Positions 7,383-13,228 of a stretch of 15,809 nucleotides of DNA are shown here, piece by piece. Location of the stretch: contig JAGAIR010000036.1 in NCBI GenBank assembly GCA_017626435.1, positions 1-15,809 on the forward strand. Direction: 5' to 3'. Under the pieces are notes generated by a model. The model was not told where the DNA came from. It saw nothing but the letters and a program-made list of their open reading frames with translations, and did not search any database. Position 1 is the first letter of the stretch. Each line of letters starts with the position of its first letter. A program made the translations under genes and the position numbers. The stretch comes from Lachnospiraceae bacterium (GTDB taxonomy: Bacteria; Bacillota_A; Clostridia; Lachnospirales; Lachnospiraceae).

Positions 7383-8594
7383 TTATTTCACGTTCCGGTA
7401 TCCTGATTTTCGGATCAAACGGTTAAATTCATCTGTAAAAATACTTAAATCAAGCTCAAACGGTCTCTTAGCCTTGTCAAAATAATAGGTAATCTCAGCA
7501 ATCAGTTCCTCGTACTTTTTCTGCACCTCATCCTGCCTCATTCCTGCAGTGATATGGTTCTTCACATACATTTTCGTAATATATTGATACAATTCGCTGT
7601 ATTCGGTATATTCCGGCTCTGTATATCCATACCGACTTTCGGCTTCCGCGTCAATCAGATTGATCATCTTATATGCATACTGCTTATCCCCCATATACCG
7701 GTCCATCTGTTCTATCAGATAGTTTACGCTGTGGTTCATGAAATCAGCGCCATCATAGTCAATTGCATCCAGAATGATTCTGAAATAACTTGACTGCAGT
7801 GTATAGAAGTTTGATTTCCTGCCAAGCCCCTGCAATTCATAGCAGAAATCCGTAATCAGCGCTTCCTCCACATACAATCCCACATTTTCTTCATTTATAA
7901 AAGATACGCAGGTTCTATAGCCGTCCTTATCCAGAAATCTGTTCGTGTTTCTTGCAGCATGAGTCAGCTCATGCGTCAGAATAATGTAATCATCACTGTC
8001 CTTCCTCAAATCTATCCCTTCTATCAGATAAACCGTATTCAAACTTTTCTTGTAACAGGCAACAGAGTCTGCCCCTACCGCCTTAAACATCATCTCATCC
8101 TTTGTACAGGTCTCAATCTTCATTGTTTCCAGATTATGGCAGAATGTTGAAAAATCTGAACCGGGATATAATTCCAGCCAGTCCTCCACATACTCTGTGA
8201 TAAATTCCTTGTACTCTCTGCTGATATGGCGGTTCTTCTTCAGGACTTTTTGAATATCTTCCACAGAGACATTGCTGTAACCATAAAGCAGGTCATAATT
8301 TTTCGCATCCCTGATGTCCCTGTATTTAATCATACTCAATTCAACGTAATCGGTTGCATAACGAAAATCTCTGTCATCATCGGCTTTTCTTGTCAGCTCC
8401 AGATATTCCTCTTCCTTATTCTCTTCTTCATTCTCCGCAAGGTTTTGTGAACCCTGTTGGTTCTTCTCCTTTGCTTCCACCCGGCTAAGCCGCGTGTCCG
8501 CCAAACTGAATAAGCAGACACATACCGCCGTCACAAGAGCTATTGGCAAAGCTACGATACCCTTTCCTGTTCTAGTTGTCTTTCGATTTCTCAT
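7383..8594 (-). CDS. Membrane-anchored or secreted zinc metallopeptidase-like protein (HELTH)
   Basis: 403 aa. A basic N-terminus (MRNRKTTRTGKG) and a hydrophobic segment (about 13-32) form a signal anchor; I see no good lipobox and no clear cleavage site. A very acidic, low-complexity linker (40-65) follows. The catalytic region has ILTHELTHAARN with H208, E209 and H212, and a candidate third zinc ligand E243 or E244 in YVEEALITDF about 31 residues later, the arrangement of gluzincins. The rest (260-403) is helical. It should act outside the membrane, perhaps processing exported proteins or remodelling the wall or an opposing surface. The start is set by GGAGGT nine bases upstream. The first 23 bases overlap the end of the Lgt-like gene, indicating coupled translation. 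The exact peptidase family is not recognised. Confidence 0.7.
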   Translation of the reverse strand: MRNRKTTRTGKGIVALPIALVTAVCVCLFSLADTRLSRVEAKEKNQQGSQNLAENEEENKEEEYLELTRKADDDRDFRYATDYVELSMIKYRDIRDAKNYDLLYGYSNVSVEDIQKVLKKNRHISREYKEFITEYVEDWLELYPGSDFSTFCHNLETMKIETCTKDEMMFKAVGADSVACYKKSLNTVYLIEGIDLRKDSDDYIILTHELTHAARNTNRFLDKDGYRTCVSFINEENVGLYVEEALITDFCYELQGLGRKSNFYTLQSSYFRIILDAIDYDGADFMNHSVNYLIEQMDRYMGDKQYAYKMINLIDAEAESRYGYTEPEYTEYSELYQYITKMYVKNHITAGMRQDEVQKKYEELIAEITYYFDKAKRPFELDLSIFTDEFNRLIRKSGYRNVK

Positions 8595-9333
8595 TAAAAT
8601 GTACCTCCGATCTCTTAGTAATCATCAGGCAGATGACTGCGCTTACAACTATAATCATGCTGATAATCTGGGATGTAGATATCCATCCATATACACCCCT
8701 GATAGTATCTCCTCTCCAAAATTCAACAAAGTACCGCAGACTTCCATATGTAATAAAGTAAATAAGAAAGCTGTGCCGACTCCGCTTAAAACGGTTTTTC
8801 CTGAAAAACAAAAAAAGAAGAAGACATCCAAATGCCTCAGCAAACCATACCGGAAACACCTTTATTTTCAAACCGTCAACCGGATATAAGATTCCGAATG
8901 GTCCATTGTATTCTTTTCCATAACAGCACCCGTTCATAAAACAGCCAATCCTGCCTAGGGCTTGTCCCAGCGGCAGCACTTGTGCCACGTCCGATGCATA
9001 TCTGCAGAAATCAATTTTATACCTTCGGGCAAATAAGCAGGCAGAGAAAAAACCCGTCACCAAAATCCCATAGAAAACCGAACCGCCATGAATAAAATAA
9101 TCAAGTAAGGTTCTGCTGTTATCCTGAAAATACAACGTTACCGCTGACAGTAGTCTCCCGCCTGCCGCACCGGCCGCCAAGGCGAAAACTGTCACATAGA
9201 TATAATTCCTGTGTTGCAACCAACAATATGGTTTCGCAAATAACAGATAAAAAAAACAAATGTAAAAATCCAGACTAAGAATTATTTGAAATACATATAT
9301 CTTAACGATACCTATCTGTATTATTGGCATCAT
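8572..9333 (-). CDS. Prolipoprotein diacylglyceryl transferase (Lgt) family protein, divergent clade
   Basis: 253 aa, polytopic with about seven TM helices. Lgt hallmarks are present: HGGSVFYG (82-89, the conserved HGG), the signature GRIGCFMNGCCYGK (127-140), YGSLRYFVEFWRGD (196-209) and ISTSQIIS near the C-terminus. Lgt transfers diacylglycerol from phosphatidylglycerol to the lipobox cysteine of preprolipoproteins. In the canonical signature (GRxGNFxNGE in E. coli) the Asn after R-x-G and the final Glu are important; here both are Cys. This version is common in Firmicutes paralogues, so it may not be the housekeeping lgt, and I give no gene symbol. It overlaps the metallopeptidase gene by 23 bases. 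A GGAAGG site lies before the ATGATG start, and the second ATG at 9330 is equally possible. Confidence 0.85.
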   Translation of the reverse strand: MMPIIQIGIVKIYVFQIILSLDFYICFFYLLFAKPYCWLQHRNYIYVTVFALAAGAAGGRLLSAVTLYFQDNSRTLLDYFIHGGSVFYGILVTGFFSACLFARRYKIDFCRYASDVAQVLPLGQALGRIGCFMNGCCYGKEYNGPFGILYPVDGLKIKVFPVWFAEAFGCLLLFLFFRKNRFKRSRHSFLIYFITYGSLRYFVEFWRGDTIRGVYGWISTSQIISMIIVVSAVICLMITKRSEVHFNEKSKDN

Positions 9334-9407
9334 ATCCGCTTTCCTTCCGTTTCCAAGACATATTTTATATTTGACCTGTCCGCTGTGCTCTTACCTGCAG
9401 AGCCTTC

Positions 9408-9800
9408 TTACCTTGGGAGAAGAAGCATAAATGCTGCCGCGGCTTCCGGTATGAAAGAATGAGCCTCCACATGACCCCATGCAAAAAAACTGTTTTCCGA
9501 ATAAGCATCCTGATAAATAATCCCATTCCTGCCAATATGGCCTATGCAGCACGACGGCGATTGTGAGTAAGGATCCCTGTATATTTTTCCATCTTCGTCA
9601 TAACGCCCCACCTTATGATTAGCAGCTTCACTATAAGGGTCGCTAAAAACATAACCTTTCCGGACATGCCCGATGCAGTTGCCTGCTGTCTTTATTTCAC
9701 TGTAAACATCGCGAAAAACAAGACCGGATGATGTGTCAATATGTCCAACTGCATATGTGAAATTTTCACTATATGGATCTCGATATAGGATAATTTTCAT
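9408..9800 (-). CDS. Five-repeat 'Y-x-D-x-Y-S' protein, possible beta-flower or propeller-like fold
   Basis: 130 aa built from five tandem units of 22-26 residues, each with an aromatic-x-D-x-Y-S box and, about eight residues on, G-H or G-R: units at 1-26 (YRDPYSE), 27-49 (FRDVYSE), 50-71 (FSDPYSE), 72-93 (YRDPYSQ) and 94-115 (YQDAYSE), then a 15-residue hydrophobic tail. Such short units predict a small toroidal all-beta fold, one hairpin per repeat. It resembles proteins named '4-fold beta flower', although I count five units. No signal peptide or enzyme motif is visible, so it may be a binding protein. It lies between the terminator at 9867-9923 and the Lgt-like gene (74 bases away), so it may be the first gene of the long run to its left. 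The ribosome binding site is modest (AAAGGT). Confidence 0.7.
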   Translation of the reverse strand: MKIILYRDPYSENFTYAVGHIDTSSGLVFRDVYSEIKTAGNCIGHVRKGYVFSDPYSEAANHKVGRYDEDGKIYRDPYSQSPSCCIGHIGRNGIIYQDAYSENSFFAWGHVEAHSFIPEAAAAFMLLLPR

Positions 9801-9830
9801 AAAATTCTACCTTTTTCATGCTGATAGATA

Positions 9831-9859
9831 ATTCTTTTTGTCGGTATATGCACTGTCAG
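9831..9859 (-). promoter_or_regulatory. Weak candidate promoter for the repeat-protein gene
   Basis: CTGACA (9854-9859, five of six matches) and AAGAAT (9831-9836, four of six) are 17 bases apart on the minus strand, about 30 bases before the ATG at 9800. The -35 box lies inside the 15-base palindrome at 9849-9863. The -10 lacks its first T, so the call is tentative. It would serve the repeat protein and possibly the whole run below it. Confidence 0.35.
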
Positions 9860-9863
9860 TGCA
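9849..9863. repeat. 15-base palindrome, possible operator
   Basis: TGCACTGTCAGTGCA has 7-base arms around one central base. It lies just after the U-tract of the terminator and over the candidate -35 box of the repeat-protein gene. It is too short and lacks a T-run to be a terminator; a binding site for a dimeric regulator is the more natural reading. Confidence 0.4.
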
Positions 9864-9866
9864 CAC

Positions 9867-9923
9867 AAAAAAACAGCCGAACACAAGACTGGTCATTCAC
9901 TGACCAGTCTTGTGTTCGGCTGT
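9867..9923 (-). terminator. Strong Rho-independent terminator with a perfect 23-bp stem
   Basis: Positions 9873-9895 and 9901-9923 are perfect reverse complements with a 5-base loop (9896-9900). On the minus strand the stem runs directly into seven Ts (9867-9873). The other strand has no T-run, so it acts on minus-strand transcripts. It closes the small transcription unit that starts near 10021 and would also stop readthrough from the DinB-DUF3795 gene. Confidence 0.9.
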
Positions 9924-9936
9924 CTGATAATCTGTA

Positions 9937-10002
9937 TTAAATATTCAGAATAGAATCTAGTCTGTCTGTCTGTCTGTCAAAAATTATCGCGTTATGTATC
10001 AT
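9937..10002 (-). CDS. Small open reading frame (21 aa) containing a GACA repeat
   Basis: An ATG at 10002 opens 21 codons ending in TAA at 9937. The peptide begins MIHNAIIF, continues DRQTDR (encoded by the GACA tetranucleotide run) and ends LDSILNI. A GAGAGGG site (10012-10018) lies nine bases before the ATG. A strong promoter (10028-10056) would start transcription near 10021, and a strong terminator begins 13 bases after the stop. An in-frame ATG at 10020 would give 27 aa but has no room for a ribosome binding site. The peptide has no TM segment and no family I recognise. It could be a leader or signalling peptide, or the unit could be a small RNA with an incidental reading frame. The architecture supports expression; the coding role is uncertain. 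Confidence 0.45.
   Translation of the reverse strand: MIHNAIIFDRQTDRLDSILNI
9960..9978. repeat. Tetranucleotide repeat (TCTG/CAGA), about 4.5 copies
   Basis: Four and a half perfect TCTG units on the plus strand, read as GACA on the minus strand inside the 21-codon reading frame. The unit length is not a multiple of three, so gain or loss of one copy would shift the frame. Confidence 0.85.
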
Positions 10003-10011
10003 TTGTGTCAA
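9983..10011 (-). promoter_or_regulatory. Second sigma-A-like promoter of the small transcript
   Basis: TTGACA (10006-10011) and GATAAT (9983-9988) are 17 bases apart on the minus strand, with a consensus -35 and a -10 matching five of six. The -35 coincides with one arm (10001-10011) of an 11-bp inverted repeat whose other arm is at 10062-10072. It lies inside the reading frame driven by the upstream promoter, so it would yield a shorter RNA. Confidence 0.6.
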
Positions 10012-10027
10012 CCCTCTCATGCGGACT

Positions 10028-10056
10028 ATTATATCCCATCTGGCAGAATTTGTCAC
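10028..10056 (-). promoter_or_regulatory. First sigma-A promoter of the small transcript
   Basis: GTGACA (10051-10056, five of six) and consensus TATAAT (10028-10033) are 17 bases apart on the minus strand. The predicted start is near 10021, just before the GAGAGGG ribosome binding site of the 21-codon reading frame. TGTCA/TGACA half-sites in opposite orientation surround the -35, a possible operator. Confidence 0.7.
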
Positions 10057-10101
10057 TACTTTTGACACAAATCGAAGGAGTTTCATGAGCCGGTTACCTG
10101 C

Positions 10102-11166
10102 TTAAAAGTCATATGTCTCCTCAAGTATTTTTAACCCCTCGTACATATCCTGCCCGAGAATTTCCTGGGTCTTTGCAAATTCATATTTCTCGTGAAGCTT
10201 ATTGTGGACGCTGAGAAATGCCTTTTTACCATGCTTTCTGATAAACATTGCCTGTGCCTTCGCCGCATTTGCGCCATCATTTTCCGGTGTATAAAAGCCT
10301 TTCTCACAGATCTCCAGTTCCTCACACTCATAGCAGCCATCGATATTCTTATTCCGACAGCATGCTACATTGGGGCAAACCTTATCAGGAGCGCAGGTGG
10401 CAAAGGAGCAGGCATTGTAATCTGTCCGGCAGGATCCGCACCACTGCCCTAAAAAGCAATGGTTGCAGGAAAATCCGCAATATGCTATGGGATCGACACC
10501 CTTCCTTGCAAGTGCGCATAATCTGTTTTTGATCCTCTGCATTGCTTCGATATGCATAATCCAGTGTCGGCAAAAGGGCATTTTGATGAGGCCCAGAACA
10601 TTCTTTCCACACCAATATGTGATAAGCCAGTTCGCCTCTTCCTCCCTGCCTACACATTCCGATTCGATCAATCTCTCCTGATCCGCTTCTCCGAATTTTC
10701 TGTGCAGTTCCCGGTAATCCAATTTTTGAAGAAGCGCATTTGTGGATTGCATGACCGCCTCTGCGTATTCATATAACACAGGCACATCCAGTTCTTTGGA
10801 GAAATCGGCTATCTGCTCCCCCCGGAGCTCATTCCCGGTGGTGATTCGTTTCGTACCGATTTTCTCCTGATAACCGCCTGAAAAGAAGATCTGTTCATCA
10901 TTCTGTATCAGGGAATGCGCCACAATATCTTCAATCCTGAAAATATGCCAGATGGAATAGGCAAGTGTCTTGCTGTGATACCCCTTGGCACCCTCATACG
11001 GCATCTGATAAAATGCTTCCTTCGGGAATCCGTTTACTATGTATGTCACCTGTTGAAACAGCTCCTGACGAAATTCGATCAAAAGCTTTATCCCTTCCTC
11101 GTAGGTAGCCTTTTTCCCAAGAAGCATCTGTATTTGTTTGTTTTTTTCCGACCAGTCTTTATTCAT
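10102..11166 (-). CDS. DinB-like domain fused to a cysteine-rich DUF3795 domain
   Basis: 354 aa. The N-terminal 215 residues look like a DinB/YfiT four-helix bundle, with candidate metal ligands H74 (SIWHIFRIED), H201 and H205 (CRHWIMHIEA). From about residue 228 the chain becomes cysteine-rich: YCGFSCNHC, WCGSC, CSFATC, VCPNVACC, CYECEELEIC. This matches DUF3795, a predicted zinc-binding domain of unknown function common in anaerobes. A helical tail of about 50 residues ends the protein. DinB proteins include metal-dependent thiol transferases, but the substrate here cannot be predicted. It is the last gene after the lipoprotein (18-base gap) in the XRE-led cluster. The fusion is coherent in one frame with no sign of a sequencing join. 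Confidence 0.8.
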   Translation of the reverse strand: MNKDWSEKNKQIQMLLGKKATYEEGIKLLIEFRQELFQQVTYIVNGFPKEAFYQMPYEGAKGYHSKTLAYSIWHIFRIEDIVAHSLIQNDEQIFFSGGYQEKIGTKRITTGNELRGEQIADFSKELDVPVLYEYAEAVMQSTNALLQKLDYRELHRKFGEADQERLIESECVGREEEANWLITYWCGKNVLGLIKMPFCRHWIMHIEAMQRIKNRLCALARKGVDPIAYCGFSCNHCFLGQWCGSCRTDYNACSFATCAPDKVCPNVACCRNKNIDGCYECEELEICEKGFYTPENDGANAAKAQAMFIRKHGKKAFLSVHNKLHEKYEFAKTQEILGQDMYEGLKILEETYDF

Positions 11167-11184
11167 TTGATTGTCACTCCTTCT

Positions 11185-11661
11185 TTATTTTCTATTATCT
11201 CTTGCTACGCGAATAATGGTTGGCCTGGTTTTCAGGTATTTTATATCCACCGTATCATCACAACCTATCAGGTCAGAACCGTTAAGATAGGATTCATATT
11301 TTCTTCCCGAAGCACAATACTCAACTTTGTAATCAGGATAAACAACCGCACCGTTTCTGCTGCTTCTTCCGCTTATCTCACCTGTCCGATAGCCTTTATT
11401 TTCATCAATAATATTCGCCACGGTACATCCCCAGAAATTGATATCATTGCGAATCATAAAACGTCTTATTACTGCTAACACCCACCATATGATAAATGCT
11501 GCCAGCAGTATTCCAAAAATGAGTCCGCCAATTGATGTGTGCGTGTAGTGGGTTCCATTGACAAAAGTTAACTGCGCGCCCTCTCGTCGTACTTCACAGC
11601 CAGCCAGTCCTAAGCATAAACCGGAAAGCATACATAATGTCGATCGCTTTTTCATGTTCAT
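11185..11661 (-). CDS. Membrane lipoprotein with DUF3592-like C-terminal domain
   Basis: 158 aa. A basic start (MNMKKR) and hydrophobic stretch lead to the lipobox L-A-G-C with C22 as the modified cysteine, indicating lipid attachment outside the membrane. A second hydrophobic segment (about 45-66) is a TM helix, so the chain probably re-enters the cytoplasm. The C-terminal region (about 75-158) resembles DUF3592: V-V-Y-P-D-Y-K-V-E-Y, a G-R-K-Y-E-S turn, then D-T-V-D-I-K-Y and a final R-P-T-I-I-R-V. The function is unknown. It lies 21 bases after the GNAT gene and 18 bases before the DinB fusion. The DUF3592 assignment is by pattern and moderate; the lipobox is clear. Confidence 0.7.
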   Translation of the reverse strand: MNMKKRSTLCMLSGLCLGLAGCEVRREGAQLTFVNGTHYTHTSIGGLIFGILLAAFIIWWVLAVIRRFMIRNDINFWGCTVANIIDENKGYRTGEISGRSSRNGAVVYPDYKVEYCASGRKYESYLNGSDLIGCDDTVDIKYLKTRPTIIRVARDNRK

Positions 11662-11682
11662 TCATCCCCCCAAAATTTGGCA

Positions 11683-12177
11683 TTACAATTTTTCATATGC
11701 AAGCCTTGGATAGTTGTCTTCTTCAACATAAATCGTACCACAATGTGTAAATCCCATCTTTTTTAAAAGATTCTGCATGACGATATTATCCCCATGCGTA
11801 TCAATGCGAAGATGCCCACACTGCCGGTACGCCCAATTCAGGCAAAATTCTCCGATGCCTTTCACAGATCCATCTCCCGCAAGGCGGTGTACCACACCAT
11901 ACGCACTGTCATTCATCCATTTTCCATTCTCTATATGACGATATACAGGTTCAATATCAATGCCGGTCAAAAAGAAAAAGGTTCCCACAACTCTCTTTTC
12001 ATGGACACATACATAACTTGTCCCGGATAGGATATCGTTATGAATCAGTTGTTCCGGCGGCCAGTGTGTTGGTCCCCATTGATTCGGATTCCCATGTTCT
12101 GTCATAAACCTTCTTGCGTAATCGTAGATTTCCATGATTTGCGTAAAATCTTTTTCCGTCGAATGTCTTATTTCCAT
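11683..12177 (-). CDS. GNAT-family N-acetyltransferase
   Basis: 164 aa, normal size for a single-domain GNAT. It opens with the typical MEIRHSTEKDFTQIMEIY first strand and helix. The central strand GTFFFL, an acetyl-CoA loop near GSVKGIGEFCLNWA (somewhat degenerate compared with Q/R-x-x-G-x-G/A), and a C-terminal LRIDTHGDN ... MQNLLKKMGF ... CGTIYV block are characteristic. It would transfer an acetyl group from CoA to an amine; the substrate is unknown. It starts six bases after the XRE gene stop, so the two are co-transcribed. Confidence 0.9.
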   Translation of the reverse strand: MEIRHSTEKDFTQIMEIYDYARRFMTEHGNPNQWGPTHWPPEQLIHNDILSGTSYVCVHEKRVVGTFFFLTGIDIEPVYRHIENGKWMNDSAYGVVHRLAGDGSVKGIGEFCLNWAYRQCGHLRIDTHGDNIVMQNLLKKMGFTHCGTIYVEEDNYPRLAYEKL

Positions 12178-12183
12178 ACGTAT

Positions 12184-12486
12184 TTACTTGCTCCGTCTCA
12201 TAATTCTCTTAACAGCTTTACTCGCTGAAATTAATCTCATATAGGCTGCATTCACAGAAGGTACCGGCTTTTCATCAAAAACTTCCCGCTCACTCTCATT
12301 TAACAGATAATCAACACTACACTCCAAAAGTCTGCTGAGCTTTATCAGTTTCTCTGTCTCGGGAAAAGCCGCATCAATTTCCCAGCGGGATACAGATTGA
12401 CGCGAAACTTCCAGTATCTCCGCCATCTGTTCCTGGGTATATCCCTTTTTCTTCCTCAAGAATGCAATTTTTTCTCCGGTTCGCAT
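12184..12486 (-). CDS. XRE-family helix-turn-helix regulator
   Basis: 100 aa. Residues 5-62 form a Cro/CI-type HTH: IAFLRKKKGYTQEQMAEILEVSRQSVSRWE in two pieces with the recognition helix at about 27-36, then P-E-T-E-K-L-I-K-L-S and VDYLL, the usual end of this domain. A basic C-terminal tail follows. It lies directly upstream of the GNAT gene (six bases) and probably regulates itself and the genes behind it. The start has a strong GAGGTG site. No ligand-binding domain is present. Confidence 0.9.
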   Translation of the reverse strand: MRTGEKIAFLRKKKGYTQEQMAEILEVSRQSVSRWEIDAAFPETEKLIKLSRLLECSVDYLLNESEREVFDEKPVPSVNAAYMRLISASKAVKRIMRRSK

Positions 12487-12508
12487 AATCCGTCACCTCA
12501 TTACTAAC

Positions 12509-12542
12509 AGAATACTACCTTTTATCCTGTGTGAAAACACAC
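12509..12542 (-). promoter_or_regulatory. Candidate promoter and inverted repeat upstream of the XRE gene
   Basis: TTTTCA (12532-12537) and TATTCT (12509-12514) are 17 bases apart, each matching four of six. GTGTG-AAAA-CACAC (12529-12542) overlaps the -35 and could be an autoregulatory site for the XRE protein. Both signals are weak and rest mainly on position. Confidence 0.35.
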
Positions 12543-12582
12543 TTTGAAGTGCTAATTGTGCCATTTAGCGTGCATTTTACTT

Positions 12583-13212
12583 TTAAAGCTTCAGTCTTCG
12601 TTCCACCAATTTCAAGGTTTCTTCAACAGATCTCTGCTCATCTCTCAATATCACATGAAAACCTGAATTTAAAAAGTTATTGTAATTTTCTCTTGAATTC
12701 ACCCGCTTTAAACACTCTCTGAAATTCCTGATCGCATACTCCGGGTCTTCTTCCTGCAAAAGCAACTGATATAGAAACTGTTTTTCTTTATCCGGTCGTT
12801 CAAAAAATCTATTTACCGATATATCCGGATCTGCCAGCATTATAATCACGTGATCTTTATCAGAAATCTCATGTAATACCTCTACCGGAATGTTAGTATC
12901 AACAAAAACCTTCTTATGATTGCCTGCCAAACCTTCCAATAATCTTAATTCCAATATCGTGCATTCTTTCGTTACACCATTAATCCATTCCTCGTACTGC
13001 TCAGGTGTTCTTCTGACAAACTCGCTCCAGTTTTTTAAATCCCGTGTATAGGTTAAGTTTGGAAACTCGTCGCTGCTCAATTCTTCCACCAAAACATCAT
13101 GATAATTTTCTTCGCATGCCACTCCATCATATTTTTCAGCAAGCAACTTTACCATTGTAGACTTGCCTGCATATGCCGTTCCATTGAAAAAATATACATT
13201 ATTATGCTTCAA
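12583..13212 (-). CDS. P-loop kinase-like protein (AAA/zeta-type fold), TTG start
   Basis: About 209 aa from a TTG at 13212. The N-terminal strand VYFFNG leads into Walker A GTAYAGKST (residues 11-19), followed by a helical lid region and a strand KKVFVDTNIP that probably carries the second acidic residue. The HVIIMLADPD ... NRFFERPDKEKQ segment resembles the arginine-containing lid of small-molecule kinases. It is probably a nucleoside- or antibiotic-type phosphotransferase; the substrate is unknown. I chose TTG because AGAAAGGA lies eight bases before it and it begins 17 bases after the SurE stop. The ATG at 13263 would overlap SurE by 35 bases, has no ribosome binding site, and would put a poorly conserved-looking tail before the first strand. 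It is co-transcribed with surE. Confidence 0.75.
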   Translation of the reverse strand: MKHNNVYFFNGTAYAGKSTMVKLLAEKYDGVACEENYHDVLVEELSSDEFPNLTYTRDLKNWSEFVRRTPEQYEEWINGVTKECTILELRLLEGLAGNHKKVFVDTNIPVEVLHEISDKDHVIIMLADPDISVNRFFERPDKEKQFLYQLLLQEEDPEYAIRNFRECLKRVNSRENYNNFLNSGFHVILRDEQRSVEETLKLVERRLKL

Positions 13213-13228
13213 AAAATCATTCCTTTCT

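Larger units (their letters stand above)
9867..10021 (-). ncRNA. Predicted short transcript of about 110-155 nt (small mRNA or sRNA)
   Basis: Two sigma-A-like promoters facing the same way (10028-10056 and 9983-10011) are followed by a strong terminator ending at 9867. Start sites near 10021 and 9976 would give RNAs of about 155 and 110 nt. The longer RNA carries the 21-codon reading frame; the shorter begins inside it and would be non-coding. No known RNA family is recognised. The boundaries come only from promoter and terminator motifs. Confidence 0.45.

Noticed and set aside
8494..8889. Plus-strand open frame of 131 codons
   Set aside because: It runs antisense through the start of the metallopeptidase gene and the Lgt-like gene, both of which are well supported.
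9958..9978. TCTG run considered as a CRISPR or satellite element
   Set aside because: Only about 4.5 short units with no spacers; it is a simple tetranucleotide repeat inside a small reading frame.
10001..10072. 11-bp inverted repeat considered as an RNA hairpin
   Set aside because: One arm lies upstream of the predicted transcription start on the minus strand, so both arms would not be in the same RNA from these promoters.
10915..11478. Plus-strand open frame of 187 codons
   Set aside because: It lies antisense to the clear DinB-DUF3795 and lipoprotein genes, has no ribosome binding site or family pattern, and its composition is that of a reversed coding strand.
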